Shown here piece by piece: positions 1-7,215 of a stretch of DNA of 27,449 bases. Position 1 is the first letter of the stretch, and each line of letters begins with the position of its first letter. The position numbers were made by a program, and so were the translations under genes. The notes beneath the pieces were generated by a model. The model searched no databases. It saw nothing but the letters and a program-made list of their open reading frames with translations, and was not told where the DNA came from. This DNA is from Spirochaetia bacterium. GTDB lineage: Bacteria > Spirochaetota > Spirochaetia > PWKH01. The stretch covers positions 1 through 27,449 of the forward strand of contig JAIPFS010000002.1 of the NCBI GenBank assembly GCA_021736545.1, given 5' to 3'.

Positions 1-2
1 TG

Positions 3-92
3 CCGGGAATATATTTTGGTGACAGCTCTTCACAAACAGCTTTCGGTAATTTCCTTCAGGTGTCTTTTACCCTTCAATATACAAATGAATAA
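3..92 (+). CDS. C-terminal end of a probable outer-membrane or envelope protein (partial)
   Basis: Only the last 29 codons are in the window, ending at TAA 90-92. The frame is open from the window edge and reads P-G-I-Y-F-G-D-S at its start and V-S-F-T-L-Q-Y-T-N-E at its end. The alternating polar/hydrophobic pattern near the C-terminus resembles the last strand of an outer-membrane beta-barrel, but that is inference from a short fragment. The next gene starts 17 bases after the stop, and the AAAGG/AGG ribosome-site region (91-100) overlaps this stop, so the two are probably co-transcribed. Frame 1 is also open here as far as the stop at 97-99; the frame given is preferred for its composition and for where its stop lies. 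Function unknown. Confidence 0.5.
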   Translation, partial: PGIYFGDSSSQTAFGNFLQVSFTLQYTNE

Positions 93-109
93 AGGTTAGG
101 TTTTTTAAT

Positions 110-1297
110 ATGACAGTTATGAAGAAAAAAACACGAAGAATTATCATCTTTGCCGTTTTACCAATGATTTTTTTCTCTTTGATTTCTACAGGCTGCAATT
201 TGAATGGAGATGGCATTTTCAGGAGCATTTCAAAGGCTGAAGAACTTACTCCCGAAGAAAAAAAACTCTATTCAAGTACTGCAGACAGAATTCTAGGAAT
301 AATAAGTGATGGAGATGATTATTTATTAGTTCAGACTGGCGGTGAAATATATGTAAATAATATTAATGATACTGATAAAAAATGGGTGCCTGTTACGGCT
401 TATGATGCAGATAGTAAGCTATTAAATCTAAGCAAAAATTTAGTTATGGCCGGTAACTTTTTGTTTGGGCAGTCAGTAGATGATATCTCTGAGGAAGATG
501 AAAATACAAAATATTACGATCTGGATATCAATCCATCTGAAAATAGCATGGATTTAACTGGTTTCAGCAGTAACAATACCAATGATCCTATTCATCAATT
601 CGGCGCAGTGGAGGATAAACTCTTTTATATTACTGAAAAAACTGACAATGAATTTTACTTGAATTTTGATTCTAAGGATTTCCATCTAAATGTTCCATTT
701 GATGAAGATATTGACTCAATTTCTTCAATTTACGGTATAAAAACCACCGGAACAACATATAAGTTCCTCATTTCTGGGACAGACAGCGAAGGAGAAATAG
801 CAGAAATAATTTATCTAAAATATGATGGAAGTTTTTCAGAAACCACCATCAATGTAGTTCCTTTAGATAGTGACAGCAGCACTGACGGCATCCAGTTGAA
901 TAGAATCAGTGGTTTCATTAATCCGGATGATACTACTTACTACGTAACAACTGATGACAGAATTTTTGAACTTGACCCTGACAGTAACGATTTTTCTGAA
1001 ATAACGACCTCCTACCCGGATGATTTCACCTTGGATGATGTTCGTGTTCCCATGGCTTATAACTCAACAGATAATAAACTTTATTTTGCAGGAGTCATCT
1101 CCTCATCAAGCAGCACTACAGGAATTATGTATACCTACAATCTTGGCGATGACAGTTTTTCATCCAGTGAACTGGATTTTAACGGTTCAATAACAGATCT
1201 TTACTTTGATGGTAGTGATACTCTATATATTTCTGTAAATGGGAACTGGATTCTGAGCTACAATGTAAATGGTACAAATGAACCTGCTCAGTTCTAA
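110..1297 (+). CDS. Predicted lipoprotein of unknown function
   Basis: I do not recognise the family. The N-terminus has a basic stretch (KKKTRR), a hydrophobic core (about residues 11-27) and I-S-T-G-C with Cys29, a type II signal peptide of the relaxed spirochaetal kind (Ser rather than Leu at -3). The mature part is acidic, rich in Asp, Ser and Asn, with repeated short beta-type segments such as KLYFAGVI and TLYISVNG. This resembles a beta-propeller or similar all-beta fold, which is inference only. A surface or periplasmic anchored protein is expected. The start at 110 has AGG at 98-100; an alternative ATG at 119 gives 392 residues. It follows a gene fragment with an outer-membrane-like C-terminus and ends about 40 bases before a strong terminator, so it is probably the last gene of its operon. 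Confidence 0.8.
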   Translation: MTVMKKKTRRIIIFAVLPMIFFSLISTGCNLNGDGIFRSISKAEELTPEEKKLYSSTADRILGIISDGDDYLLVQTGGEIYVNNINDTDKKWVPVTAYDADSKLLNLSKNLVMAGNFLFGQSVDDISEEDENTKYYDLDINPSENSMDLTGFSSNNTNDPIHQFGAVEDKLFYITEKTDNEFYLNFDSKDFHLNVPFDEDIDSISSIYGIKTTGTTYKFLISGTDSEGEIAEIIYLKYDGSFSETTINVVPLDSDSSTDGIQLNRISGFINPDDTTYYVTTDDRIFELDPDSNDFSEITTSYPDDFTLDDVRVPMAYNSTDNKLYFAGVISSSSSTTGIMYTYNLGDDSFSSSELDFNGSITDLYFDGSDTLYISVNGNWILSYNVNGTNEPAQF

Positions 1298-1335
1298 TTT
1301 TTCAGCTTTTAACTCTCTGTGTGATATCTATGAAT

Positions 1336-1367
1336 AAAAAAGTGGACTTGTTGAAGTCCACTTTTTT
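1336..1367. terminator. Bidirectional rho-independent terminator between convergent genes
   Basis: A perfect 14-bp inverted repeat: 1336-1349 pairs with 1354-1367 around a GTTG loop. The core AAGTGGACTT/AAGTCCACTT is flanked by A6 on the left and T6 on the right, so either strand yields a GC-containing stem followed by a U-run. It lies between the + strand lipoprotein (stop 1297) and the - strand phosphoribosyltransferase (stop 1427), where a shared terminator is expected. Confidence 0.9.
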
Positions 1368-1426
1368 AAGCGCAGTCAAAACATATATATATTTTCGTTA
1401 CTTTTCTTTTTAACTAAAGCAAATAA

Positions 1427-2032
1427 TCACCTGTGGGTTTTTTTCAGTATCTTTTTTACCTCAACATCATCGTAGTTCTGGTCAATTTCTTCATTTGTGA
1501 GTCCCACAAATTCATGATTGAGATAATGAATCCAGACATCATCCTCCGGTGTTTCCAGAACATGTTTCCTGCTGTAATAATCCGGCTGAAAAGGAAGCAG
1601 CTCCCCTTTATATTTAGCCACTTTGTAATCATGCACTGCAATTTTAAGGTCTTTCCTGTCAATACCATTGGCCATAATCACATCAGCTAAATAGTTTACC
1701 GTCTGCCCGGTATCGAAAATATCATCGACAAGGAGCACTTTATCACCAGGTCTCAGGTGTTTGGGATCGTATGTCCAGCCGTCAATCATTACTTGAGTCT
1801 GGCTTCGAATATCCGAATAGGATCGAGCTACCACAGCTGCATATAAAACCGGACGTTCTTTATCATGCTTAATAATTTTGAAATATTCACTGAACACATT
1901 AGCTAAATATGCTCCGCCTCGCAACGAAGTATAAATAATATCAGGAACAAATCCATCACGGGTGTGGATCTCATATGCCATTTTCAAGGCATTATTTCGG
2001 ATAAATTCAGGACTCAGAAATTCTTTATTCAT
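1427..2032 (-). CDS. Purine phosphoribosyltransferase (hypoxanthine/xanthine/guanine type)
   Basis: A type I phosphoribosyltransferase that should join a purine base to PRPP, giving a nucleotide for purine salvage in the cytoplasm. The PRPP-binding loop is clear at residues 99-111 (VLLVDDIFDTGQT). An upstream SLRGGAYLA segment (36-44) fits the pyrophosphate-binding loop. W-I-H-Y near residue 167 resembles the WIHY-W-E signature of the Hpt1/Gpt-like branch (COG2236). At 201 residues the length is normal. Base specificity cannot be read by eye. The ATG overlaps the protease stop in TAATG (one shared base), with GGAG (complement of 2043-2046) ten bases upstream, so it is translationally coupled to the DegP gene. 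It is the last gene before the bidirectional terminator. Confidence 0.85.
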   Translation of the reverse strand: MNKEFLSPEFIRNNALKMAYEIHTRDGFVPDIIYTSLRGGAYLANVFSEYFKIIKHDKERPVLYAAVVARSYSDIRSQTQVMIDGWTYDPKHLRPGDKVLLVDDIFDTGQTVNYLADVIMANGIDRKDLKIAVHDYKVAKYKGELLPFQPDYYSRKHVLETPEDDVWIHYLNHEFVGLTNEEIDQNYDDVEVKKILKKTHR

Positions 2033-3621
2033 TAACGTACAACTCCAACAAAGTATTCATATCCATCTCTAATAAATTCAAAGGTAAATTTATCTGCACT
2101 TTCATCATTAACTGCTGCATAAAAATCCTGTACAGAATTGATATTCTCATCATTTATTTTTGTAACAATATCAAGGTTCCTTAAGCCGGAAGTATACAAC
2201 TTTGTCCCAACTGTGTCACCCATGAAATATATTGCAACTCCATCCTGTGACTTCTTAATATCAAGTTCTGAACGAATCTCATCGGTAAGCGGAAGCGGAA
2301 GAACACCAGGCCATAGATAGGAATACATATTTTCTATGTCCTCTTCCGGTTTTCTAACATCAAGATTAATAAAGAAGGTTTTCTCTTCCTCATTTCTTAA
2401 AGCAGTTATTTCATGTTTTTCATTAATGTCTGCGTTGCTGATGTATCGAGAAAATTCATCACTTTGCTTAACTTCTTTTCCATCAAAATGCGTTATGATA
2501 TCGCCGGACCGTAATCCGCCTTTATAAGCCGGAGAATTTGTGAAAATGTTTGCAACAAAAACACCATCTTTCTGCGTAAACACTTCACTGTATGATTCAG
2601 GAAGATCTTCTACGTTCAGCATAGATACGCCGAGCCATCCATCCATGACTGAACCGAATTCAATCAGCTCGTCTACAATTTTCTTTGCATTGTTAATGGG
2701 AATAGAAAAACCTAAACCGATATTCCCTCCTGTTGGAGCTGCAATCCATGTGTTTATACCTATAACCTCTCCATTAAGATTAACAAGGGGACCACCCGAA
2801 TTTCCTTGATTAATAGAGGCATCAGTCTGTATAAAATCGTTGATATTATTTACTTGCTGACCAGAACGACCTAAAGCACTTACTATGCCGGCGGTTACAC
2901 TGGATATATACCCGTAAGGGCTGCCCATAGCAAGGACCCAGTCCCCTACTTTCAAGTTATCGGAATTTCCAAATCTTGCCACAGGAAAGTTTTTTTCGGA
3001 AGTAAATGAAACAACGGCCAAATCCCTTCGTTCATTTGAACCGACTAAATTTGCCTCGTGAGTACTCTGGTCATTCATTACAATATCTATCTTGTCTGCT
3101 TTACCCGCAACATGATTGTTAGTTAATACATAATATGTATTATTTTCTCTCTTGAAAATCACACCTGAACCAAGTGAATTTGTTTCATACTCTTCATCAG
3201 GCGTCTGCTGATCTGGTGTTCCAAAAAACCATGGAAAAAAATCATAATTTCGAGGTAATGTCTGAGTAATTTTTTCTGTAATCTGAAGCTCCACAACTGA
3301 AGGCAGAACAGTATCAACGACTTTGTTAAAACGTTCCTGAAGTGCTGTAGCGCCGCCGCCGAGAAATGTATCAAAATCTTCATATTGTCTGTTAGCCGCA
3401 AGAACACTATTTGTCTGCGGATTATATTGGGAGTTAGTATTTATAGTACTACCATAATTGACATCTGCATTGTTCTGCACAGTTTGCGGAATTGTCCTAT
3501 TGCCTTCATTTTCTCCTGAAGTAAAAGGATTAAACATCACAACACTTATGATAAAACCAATAATTATTCCGCCGAAAACAAATACAAGTGTTTTCAGCAG
3601 GGCATCTTTTTTTGTACTCAT
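2032..3621 (-). CDS. degP: DegP/HtrA-type serine protease with two PDZ domains
   Basis: An envelope quality-control protease that degrades or refolds misfolded exported proteins. Counted from the ATG at 3621 (529 residues): an N-terminal hydrophobic anchor (about 10-30); an Asn/Gln-rich linker (40-75); a trypsin-like domain (about 95-310) with the triad His170 (NNHVAG), Asp200 (RRDLAVV) and Ser275 (GNSGGPL); PDZ1 from about 329 and PDZ2 from about 440 to the C-terminus. An aromatic loop (FFPWFFG, about 128-134) resembles the regulatory LA loop of DegP. An upstream in-frame GTG at 3639 gives a longer frame, but it overlaps a strong AAGGAG (complement of 3631-3636) placed for the ATG at 3621. 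The uncleaved-looking anchor suggests membrane attachment like DegS, but two PDZ domains match DegP/DegQ. The stop overlaps the next start. Confidence 0.93.
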   Translation of the reverse strand: MSTKKDALLKTLVFVFGGIIIGFIISVVMFNPFTSGENEGNRTIPQTVQNNADVNYGSTINTNSQYNPQTNSVLAANRQYEDFDTFLGGGATALQERFNKVVDTVLPSVVELQITEKITQTLPRNYDFFPWFFGTPDQQTPDEEYETNSLGSGVIFKRENNTYYVLTNNHVAGKADKIDIVMNDQSTHEANLVGSNERRDLAVVSFTSEKNFPVARFGNSDNLKVGDWVLAMGSPYGYISSVTAGIVSALGRSGQQVNNINDFIQTDASINQGNSGGPLVNLNGEVIGINTWIAAPTGGNIGLGFSIPINNAKKIVDELIEFGSVMDGWLGVSMLNVEDLPESYSEVFTQKDGVFVANIFTNSPAYKGGLRSGDIITHFDGKEVKQSDEFSRYISNADINEKHEITALRNEEEKTFFINLDVRKPEEDIENMYSYLWPGVLPLPLTDEIRSELDIKKSQDGVAIYFMGDTVGTKLYTSGLRNLDIVTKINDENINSVQDFYAAVNDESADKFTFEFIRDGYEYFVGVVR

Positions 3622-3630
3622 TGTTTTTAG

Positions 3631-3637
3631 CTCCTTC
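3631..3637 (-). promoter_or_regulatory. Shine-Dalgarno site that fixes the DegP start
   Basis: The - strand reads GAAGGAG, nine bases before the ATG at 3621. It overlaps the upstream GTG (3637-3639), which therefore cannot use it. This supports the shorter protein. Confidence 0.75.
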
Positions 3638-3766
3638 ACTTTTTATTTTAGATTTTACATACAAATCATTCTATCAAAGATGAAAACTCATGAATTCAGA
3701 AAAGTTTTTATAATTTCATTTATCATTTAAAAATAAAAAATAAAGTATAAAAGGTCCACAAGTAAA

Positions 3767-4210
3767 TTATTGTTTTACTTCATCTGTAAGGCTTTGTTTG
3801 TTAATGGAATCTAGAATTCCATTAATAAAACCATAAGAATGTGAACCGGAGAACTCCTTAGAAAGAATTACCGATTCATTGATTACAACATTAGGAGGAG
3901 TCTCTTTAAGATAGTAAAGTGAATAAACGCCTAAGCGGAGTATGGAAATATCAATTACAGATAAGCGAGAAAAAGTCCATCCTTTGAGATGCTTCTTAAT
4001 AATAGCGTCCAATTCAGTTTTTTTTTCAATAACACCCTGAAAAAGAAGTATAGCATAATCCAATGTTAAACCACTGTATTTCTCTTTTTCCGCAGGAGAG
4101 AGCCAGTCAAACATATCGCTGAGAAGCATCTTAATATTTGACCGCTGCTTAATTGTGTGAGCGTAGAGAGCCTGTACAACAAGAACACGTGACTGGTGTC
4201 TATTTTTCAT
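3767..4210 (-). CDS. nusB: Transcription antitermination factor NusB
   Basis: A small all-helical RNA-binding protein. With NusE (S10) it binds boxA RNA and supports antitermination on rRNA operons. The N-terminal S-R-V-L-V-V-Q-A-L-Y motif (residues 7-16) is the family signature. The C-terminal half has NVVINESVILSKEFS and F-I-N-G-I-L-D, matching the N-E-(x)-V-x-(L/I)-(A/S)-K and (F/V)-x-N-(G/A)-(V/I)-L-D motifs. At 147 residues the length is normal. The ribosome site is weak (GAGA about 8 bases upstream). It lies 28 bases after the parvulin gene and is probably co-transcribed with it. The 145 bases from its stop to the DegP start are A/T-rich; I see no convincing terminator or promoter there. 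Confidence 0.93.
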   Translation of the reverse strand: MKNRHQSRVLVVQALYAHTIKQRSNIKMLLSDMFDWLSPAEKEKYSGLTLDYAILLFQGVIEKKTELDAIIKKHLKGWTFSRLSVIDISILRLGVYSLYYLKETPPNVVINESVILSKEFSGSHSYGFINGILDSINKQSLTDEVKQ

Positions 4211-4238
4211 GTATCATATCTCATATTTACTAACAAGA

Positions 4239-5312
4239 CTACTCAAAATCCATGAGTATTTCAATATCTGCTTCATTACGAAGCTTTTCAACCAAGTCAT
4301 CAAGCGCGTTCTGGTATACAGCAGCCTGTTTTCTACTGAATAAATTTCTTGAAATATATTGATATACAGTTGTATCCTGATCGGGTGAAACTTTATCATA
4401 TAGCTTTAACAATTTCGGCTCACGGCGATCTACTACTTTTACCAGGTGATATCCAGCATTAGATTCAATTATTTTTGATAATTGATCAACTTCCAAAGAA
4501 AAAACTGTTCTATAAAAATCAGAACCCAATATTTTTCTGTTATTTTCATCATTTATTGCTAGCCAGCCTAAATCACCGCCGTTAAATTTAGTAGATTGAT
4601 CATCTGATATCTCCATCGCCAGTTCATCAAACGTTTTATTTCCGTAAATAAGCTTTCTGCGAGCATCTTCCAATTTACTGTATGCTTCTTCCTTGTTTCC
4701 GCTTCTTGTATCCACATAAATATGTTTCACACGAATATATTCAGGATTAGTAAAGGATGATGCATTCTCCTTATAAAATGACTCAACTTCTGATTTTGCA
4801 GGTGCTTCAATAGAATTGAGAACATCCTTTTTCTCGTTTCGAATATATTTTTCAACCCGAAGTTTATCACGTATTTCATCTTTAAAATCTTTTATTGTTT
4901 TATTATAGTAATTTGATAAAATTGCCGCAAATTGTTCTTCACTGACTTCATTACCCAACTGTTGAGAAACTGAGTCTTTCTGCTGTTTATATACAGTATT
5001 AATTTCGTTTTCACTTACTGTAATTCCAGCCTTGTCTGCTCCTTGAATGAGAAGTTCATTTTCAATAAGTACGTCCAGAATATCTGATTTATTATTTGTT
5101 ATTTCAGCATTCTGCTGCTTCCTGGAGGCGACATACTCATCAAAAGTATTGTTAACTTCTTCCTTGGAAATCATCTTCGGTTTATTAAGATTAACAACCG
5201 CGGCAGGTTCCATCATAATATTATCTTGTGCAGACAAACTTAAACTGCAGAAAGATAGTATTATTAACAAAGCAATGATACTTTTTAATTTTATAATTTT
5301 ATATAGAGGCAT
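4239..5312 (-). CDS. Periplasmic parvulin-type peptidyl-prolyl isomerase / chaperone (SurA- or PrsA-like)
   Basis: An exported foldase that helps outer-membrane and periplasmic proteins fold. A cleavable signal peptide is visible: basic start, hydrophobic core, probable cut after S-L-S-A (residue 28 before Gln29). Residues about 50-170 form the helical SurA_N-like chaperone region (ENELLIQGADKAGI). Residues about 195-300 form one parvulin domain, with IRVKHIYV at its start, an F-D-E-L-A-x-E-x-S-D-D helix, G-G-D-L-G-W-L, and Y-H-L-V-K-V-V-D at its end. A helical tail follows. One parvulin domain rather than two makes it more like PrsA/PpiD-periplasmic or the single-domain SurA proteins I recall in spirochaetes. 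AAAGGA sits about 9 bases before the ATG. It is followed closely by nusB. Confidence 0.88.
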   Translation of the reverse strand: MPLYKIIKLKSIIALLIILSFCSLSLSAQDNIMMEPAAVVNLNKPKMISKEEVNNTFDEYVASRKQQNAEITNNKSDILDVLIENELLIQGADKAGITVSENEINTVYKQQKDSVSQQLGNEVSEEQFAAILSNYYNKTIKDFKDEIRDKLRVEKYIRNEKKDVLNSIEAPAKSEVESFYKENASSFTNPEYIRVKHIYVDTRSGNKEEAYSKLEDARRKLIYGNKTFDELAMEISDDQSTKFNGGDLGWLAINDENNRKILGSDFYRTVFSLEVDQLSKIIESNAGYHLVKVVDRREPKLLKLYDKVSPDQDTTVYQYISRNLFSRKQAAVYQNALDDLVEKLRNEADIEILMDFE

Positions 5313-5351
5313 GATATTTTCCTTTTTATCAATAAATTCTCTGTTTTATTG

Positions 5352-5380
5352 AAAATACAAAGATTCGCCATGGTAATCAA
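5352..5380 (-). promoter_or_regulatory. Possible promoter of the parvulin-nusB genes
   Basis: On the - strand, TTGATT (5380-5375), a 17-base spacer and TATTTT (5357-5352) lie in the 110-base gap before the parvulin gene, giving a leader of about 33 bases. Each box matches the sigma-70 consensus at four of six positions, so in AT-rich DNA this is only a candidate. Confidence 0.3.
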
Positions 5381-5422
5381 AACAAATATTTCAAACCAAG
5401 GTAACATGGTAATACTATGAAA

Positions 5423-5836
5423 CTATTTAATGTGAAGTCTTTTACCGATTTCCTGTGCCTCTGCTTGGCTTGAAAGAACTTCAGAATATTTTAAAAATAG
5501 ACCTTCCTGTTCAAGAGCTTTCATGATTGCTGTTAAGGTTTTGTTCTTTCGAATCCCTTTTTTTATGGTAAAGGCAAATGTTTTTTTCCCGCCTATTGAT
5601 CCGGATTGCTTCAAATAAAAACGGAATGAATCAGGTATTTTACCACCCCAGGTATTAGCAGATTCAGTACCTACTGCCAAATAATCATAAAAAGTCAATT
5701 TTTTATCACTATCGGTTGTACTATCAATAAGATCTACCTGATGTCCTTGTTCTTGAATGCCCTTTGAAAGAGATGAAGAGATTTCTTCTAATTTAGAGTT
5801 TTTATTGGTTTTACAATAGACTACTGCAACACGCAT
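5423..5836 (-). CDS. Flavodoxin-fold protein of unknown function
   Basis: A 137-residue protein opening with MRVAVVYCKTNKNS, then a helix (KLEEISSSLSKGIQEQG), a second strand (HQVDLID) and a Y-D-Y-L-A-V-G-T-E-S segment. This is the alternating strand/helix order of a short-chain flavodoxin. A Trp (ANTWGGKIP) lies where the second flavin loop is expected. The usual phosphate loop S/T-x-T-G-x-(S/T) is not present; the first loop reads C-K-T-N-K-N-S-K. FMN binding is therefore uncertain, and the protein may be a flavodoxin-like fold with another role. No partner gene hints at a function: secG is upstream and the parvulin gene downstream. A GAGG ribosome site precedes the ATG, and a candidate promoter lies in the 86-base gap upstream. 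Confidence 0.7.
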   Translation of the reverse strand: MRVAVVYCKTNKNSKLEEISSSLSKGIQEQGHQVDLIDSTTDSDKKLTFYDYLAVGTESANTWGGKIPDSFRFYLKQSGSIGGKKTFAFTIKKGIRKNKTLTAIMKALEQEGLFLKYSEVLSSQAEAQEIGKRLHIK

Positions 5837-5878
5837 AGCACCTCTTTTAAGTTTTTATACCCGTATGAAATCATATCT

Positions 5879-5907
5879 ATAATAAAAAATTATATATACA
5901 AATTCAA
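5879..5907 (-). promoter_or_regulatory. Possible promoter of the flavodoxin-fold gene
   Basis: The - strand carries TTGAAT (5907-5902), exactly 17 bases, then TATTAT (5884-5879; five of six consensus bases). The implied leader is about 36 bases. The A/T-rich spacer makes chance matches likely, but position and spacing are right. Confidence 0.42.
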
Positions 5908-5922
5908 CAAAGGCATTCAAAA

Positions 5923-6291
5923 TCACTCAATTTCTTCTGTTTCTTCTGTTTCTTCTTCTGTACTTTCAGTATCTTCAGACTCAGCTGGTTCATTCCACCA
6001 TTCCTGATTTTCTGTAAGCTGCTGATTCTGGGCATCCGCAAGGAGGCCGCTGTCTTCAGGAGTTCTGTTCATCAATGCAAATACAAAAGATAATACGAGA
6101 AAGGCACCTGCAGCAATATAGGTGATTTTTGTAAGTATATTACCAGAATTTGAACCGAATGTTGTATCACTGGTTCCTCCGAAGATTCCGCCTAGCCCTT
6201 GGGCATTTTCATTTTGTATAACAACTAGAAAGATAAGGAAAATAGAGATAATAATGAAAAGCACGAAAAAAACAATTCCCAAAACACCCAT
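5923..6291 (-). CDS. secG: Protein translocase subunit SecG
   Basis: A small inner-membrane subunit of the SecYEG channel that stimulates SecA-driven export. From the ATG at 6291 (122 residues) there are two membrane segments (about 3-24 and 53-74) joined by the conserved loop Q-N-E-N-A-Q-G-L-G-G-I-F-G-G (residues 26-39), the SecG hallmark. The tail (about 98-122) is almost all Glu, Thr and Ser, a low-complexity acidic extension. An upstream in-frame TTG (6306) gives a longer frame, but TGGAG (complement of 6299-6303) is spaced seven bases from the ATG and overlaps codons of the longer form. It sits downstream of tpiA but has its own candidate promoter and a leader hairpin. Confidence 0.92.
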   Translation of the reverse strand: MGVLGIVFFVLFIIISIFLIFLVVIQNENAQGLGGIFGGTSDTTFGSNSGNILTKITYIAAGAFLVLSFVFALMNRTPEDSGLLADAQNQQLTENQEWWNEPAESEDTESTEEETEETEEIE

Positions 6292-6298
6292 GTTAAAA

Positions 6299-6303
6299 CT
6301 CCA
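6299..6303 (-). promoter_or_regulatory. Shine-Dalgarno site that fixes the SecG start
   Basis: TGGAG on the - strand, seven bases before the ATG at 6291. It lies 11 bases downstream of the inverted repeat 6315-6349, so access to it could depend on that hairpin. Confidence 0.65.
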
Positions 6304-6314
6304 CAATTTTATAT

Positions 6315-6349
6315 GAATACATGAATACGGAAAATGTATTCATGTATTC
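6315..6349. repeat. 14-bp perfect inverted repeat built from GAATAC hexamers (secG leader)
   Basis: Positions 6315-6328 (GAATAC-AT-GAATAC) pair perfectly with 6336-6349 (GTATTC-AT-GTATTC) around a seven-base loop. Each arm holds two copies of the same hexamer at an 8-base period, giving four half-sites in all. No U-run follows on the - strand, so it is not a standard terminator. It lies between the candidate secG promoter and the secG ribosome site. Confidence 0.85.
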
Positions 6350-6375
6350 TTTCAGTATTAATTCAATAGTTGGCC

Positions 6376-6403
6376 ATTATACGATTTTTTCTTTATTTGT
6401 TAA
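6376..6403 (-). promoter_or_regulatory. Probable secG promoter
   Basis: On the - strand, TTAACA (6403-6398, five of six) inside the last codons of tpiA, a 16-base spacer, and TATAAT (6381-6376, perfect). Transcription would start near 6369 and run into the inverted repeat, then secG. Confidence 0.52.
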
Positions 6404-7145
6404 AGTGTATAATAGGTATAAATGTATCAGTTTTCAATGAAGCTCCACCGACTAATGCGCCATCGATATCTTTTTGGCTCATTAAATCTTTAACATTACT
6501 CGGCTTAACTGACCCGCCATACTGAATGATTATTTCTTCGGCGGCTTCAGCATCATAAATTTCAGCTATATACTTCCTGATAAAACTGTGAACTGCATTT
6601 GCATCATCCGGAGTAGCAGTTTTTCCAGTGCCTATAGCCCATACCGGTTCATAAGCTAAGGTTATTCTGCTTAAATCAGATTTTGAAATACCTGCCAGGC
6701 CGCCTTCTATTTGTCCTTTAACAACTGACTCAACTTCTCCTGCTTCACGCTGTTCAAGTGTTTCGCCGATACATAAAATTATATCAAGATCTTTCTTTAT
6801 AGCCAGTTTAACTTTTTTATTAATAAAGCTGTCGCTTTCACCGTAAATAAGCCTTCTTTCAGAATGGCCAAGAATAACAACAGAGACGCCTGAATCTTTC
6901 AGCATGTCTGGAGCAACTTCACCAGTGTGCGCCCCTGATTCCTCTGATGACATATTCTGAGCTCCAAGTAGAATATTTGTTCCATTAATTTCTTTTGATA
7001 CAGCATCAAGTGCGGTAAAAGGAGGAGCTACCATGACTTTTACAGAAGTCTCTTCCAGCTGCTGTTTTAATTCAGATACAAAACTTACTGCTTCTGATGC
7101 TGTTTTATTCATTTTCCAGTTTCCGGCAATATATGTATTTCTCAT
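6393..7145 (-). CDS. tpiA: Triose-phosphate isomerase
   Basis: Interconverts dihydroxyacetone phosphate and glyceraldehyde 3-phosphate in cytoplasmic glycolysis. At 250 residues it is full length for a TIM barrel. Key residues are present: Asn9 and Lys11 (NWKMN), His94 (GHSERR), and Glu166 in A-Y-E-P-V-W-A-I-G-T-G, followed by the mobile lid K-T-A. The phosphate-binding Y-G-G-S-V-K and G-A-L-V-G-G-A segments are near the C-terminus. A CGGAG ribosome site lies seven bases before the ATG. It follows pgk after 70 bases with no visible terminator, consistent with a gap-pgk-tpiA operon. Confidence 0.97.
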   Translation of the reverse strand: MRNTYIAGNWKMNKTASEAVSFVSELKQQLEETSVKVMVAPPFTALDAVSKEINGTNILLGAQNMSSEESGAHTGEVAPDMLKDSGVSVVILGHSERRLIYGESDSFINKKVKLAIKKDLDIILCIGETLEQREAGEVESVVKGQIEGGLAGISKSDLSRITLAYEPVWAIGTGKTATPDDANAVHSFIRKYIAEIYDAEAAEEIIIQYGGSVKPSNVKDLMSQKDIDGALVGGASLKTDTFIPIIHFNK

Positions 7146-7215
7146 ATTATTTCTCCGTATGTATTGTCAATTAGGATATAGTAAGAATCCTACTCCAGTA
7201 TACCTTTAAATAAAA

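Noticed and set aside
3622..3766. Search for a heat-shock (CIRCE-like) or other stress element upstream of degP
   Set aside because: No inverted repeat of that kind is seen. Several A/T-rich boxes resemble a -10, but none has a matching -35 at proper distance. The small AAGTAAA/TTTACTT repeat at the nusB stop has no U-run.
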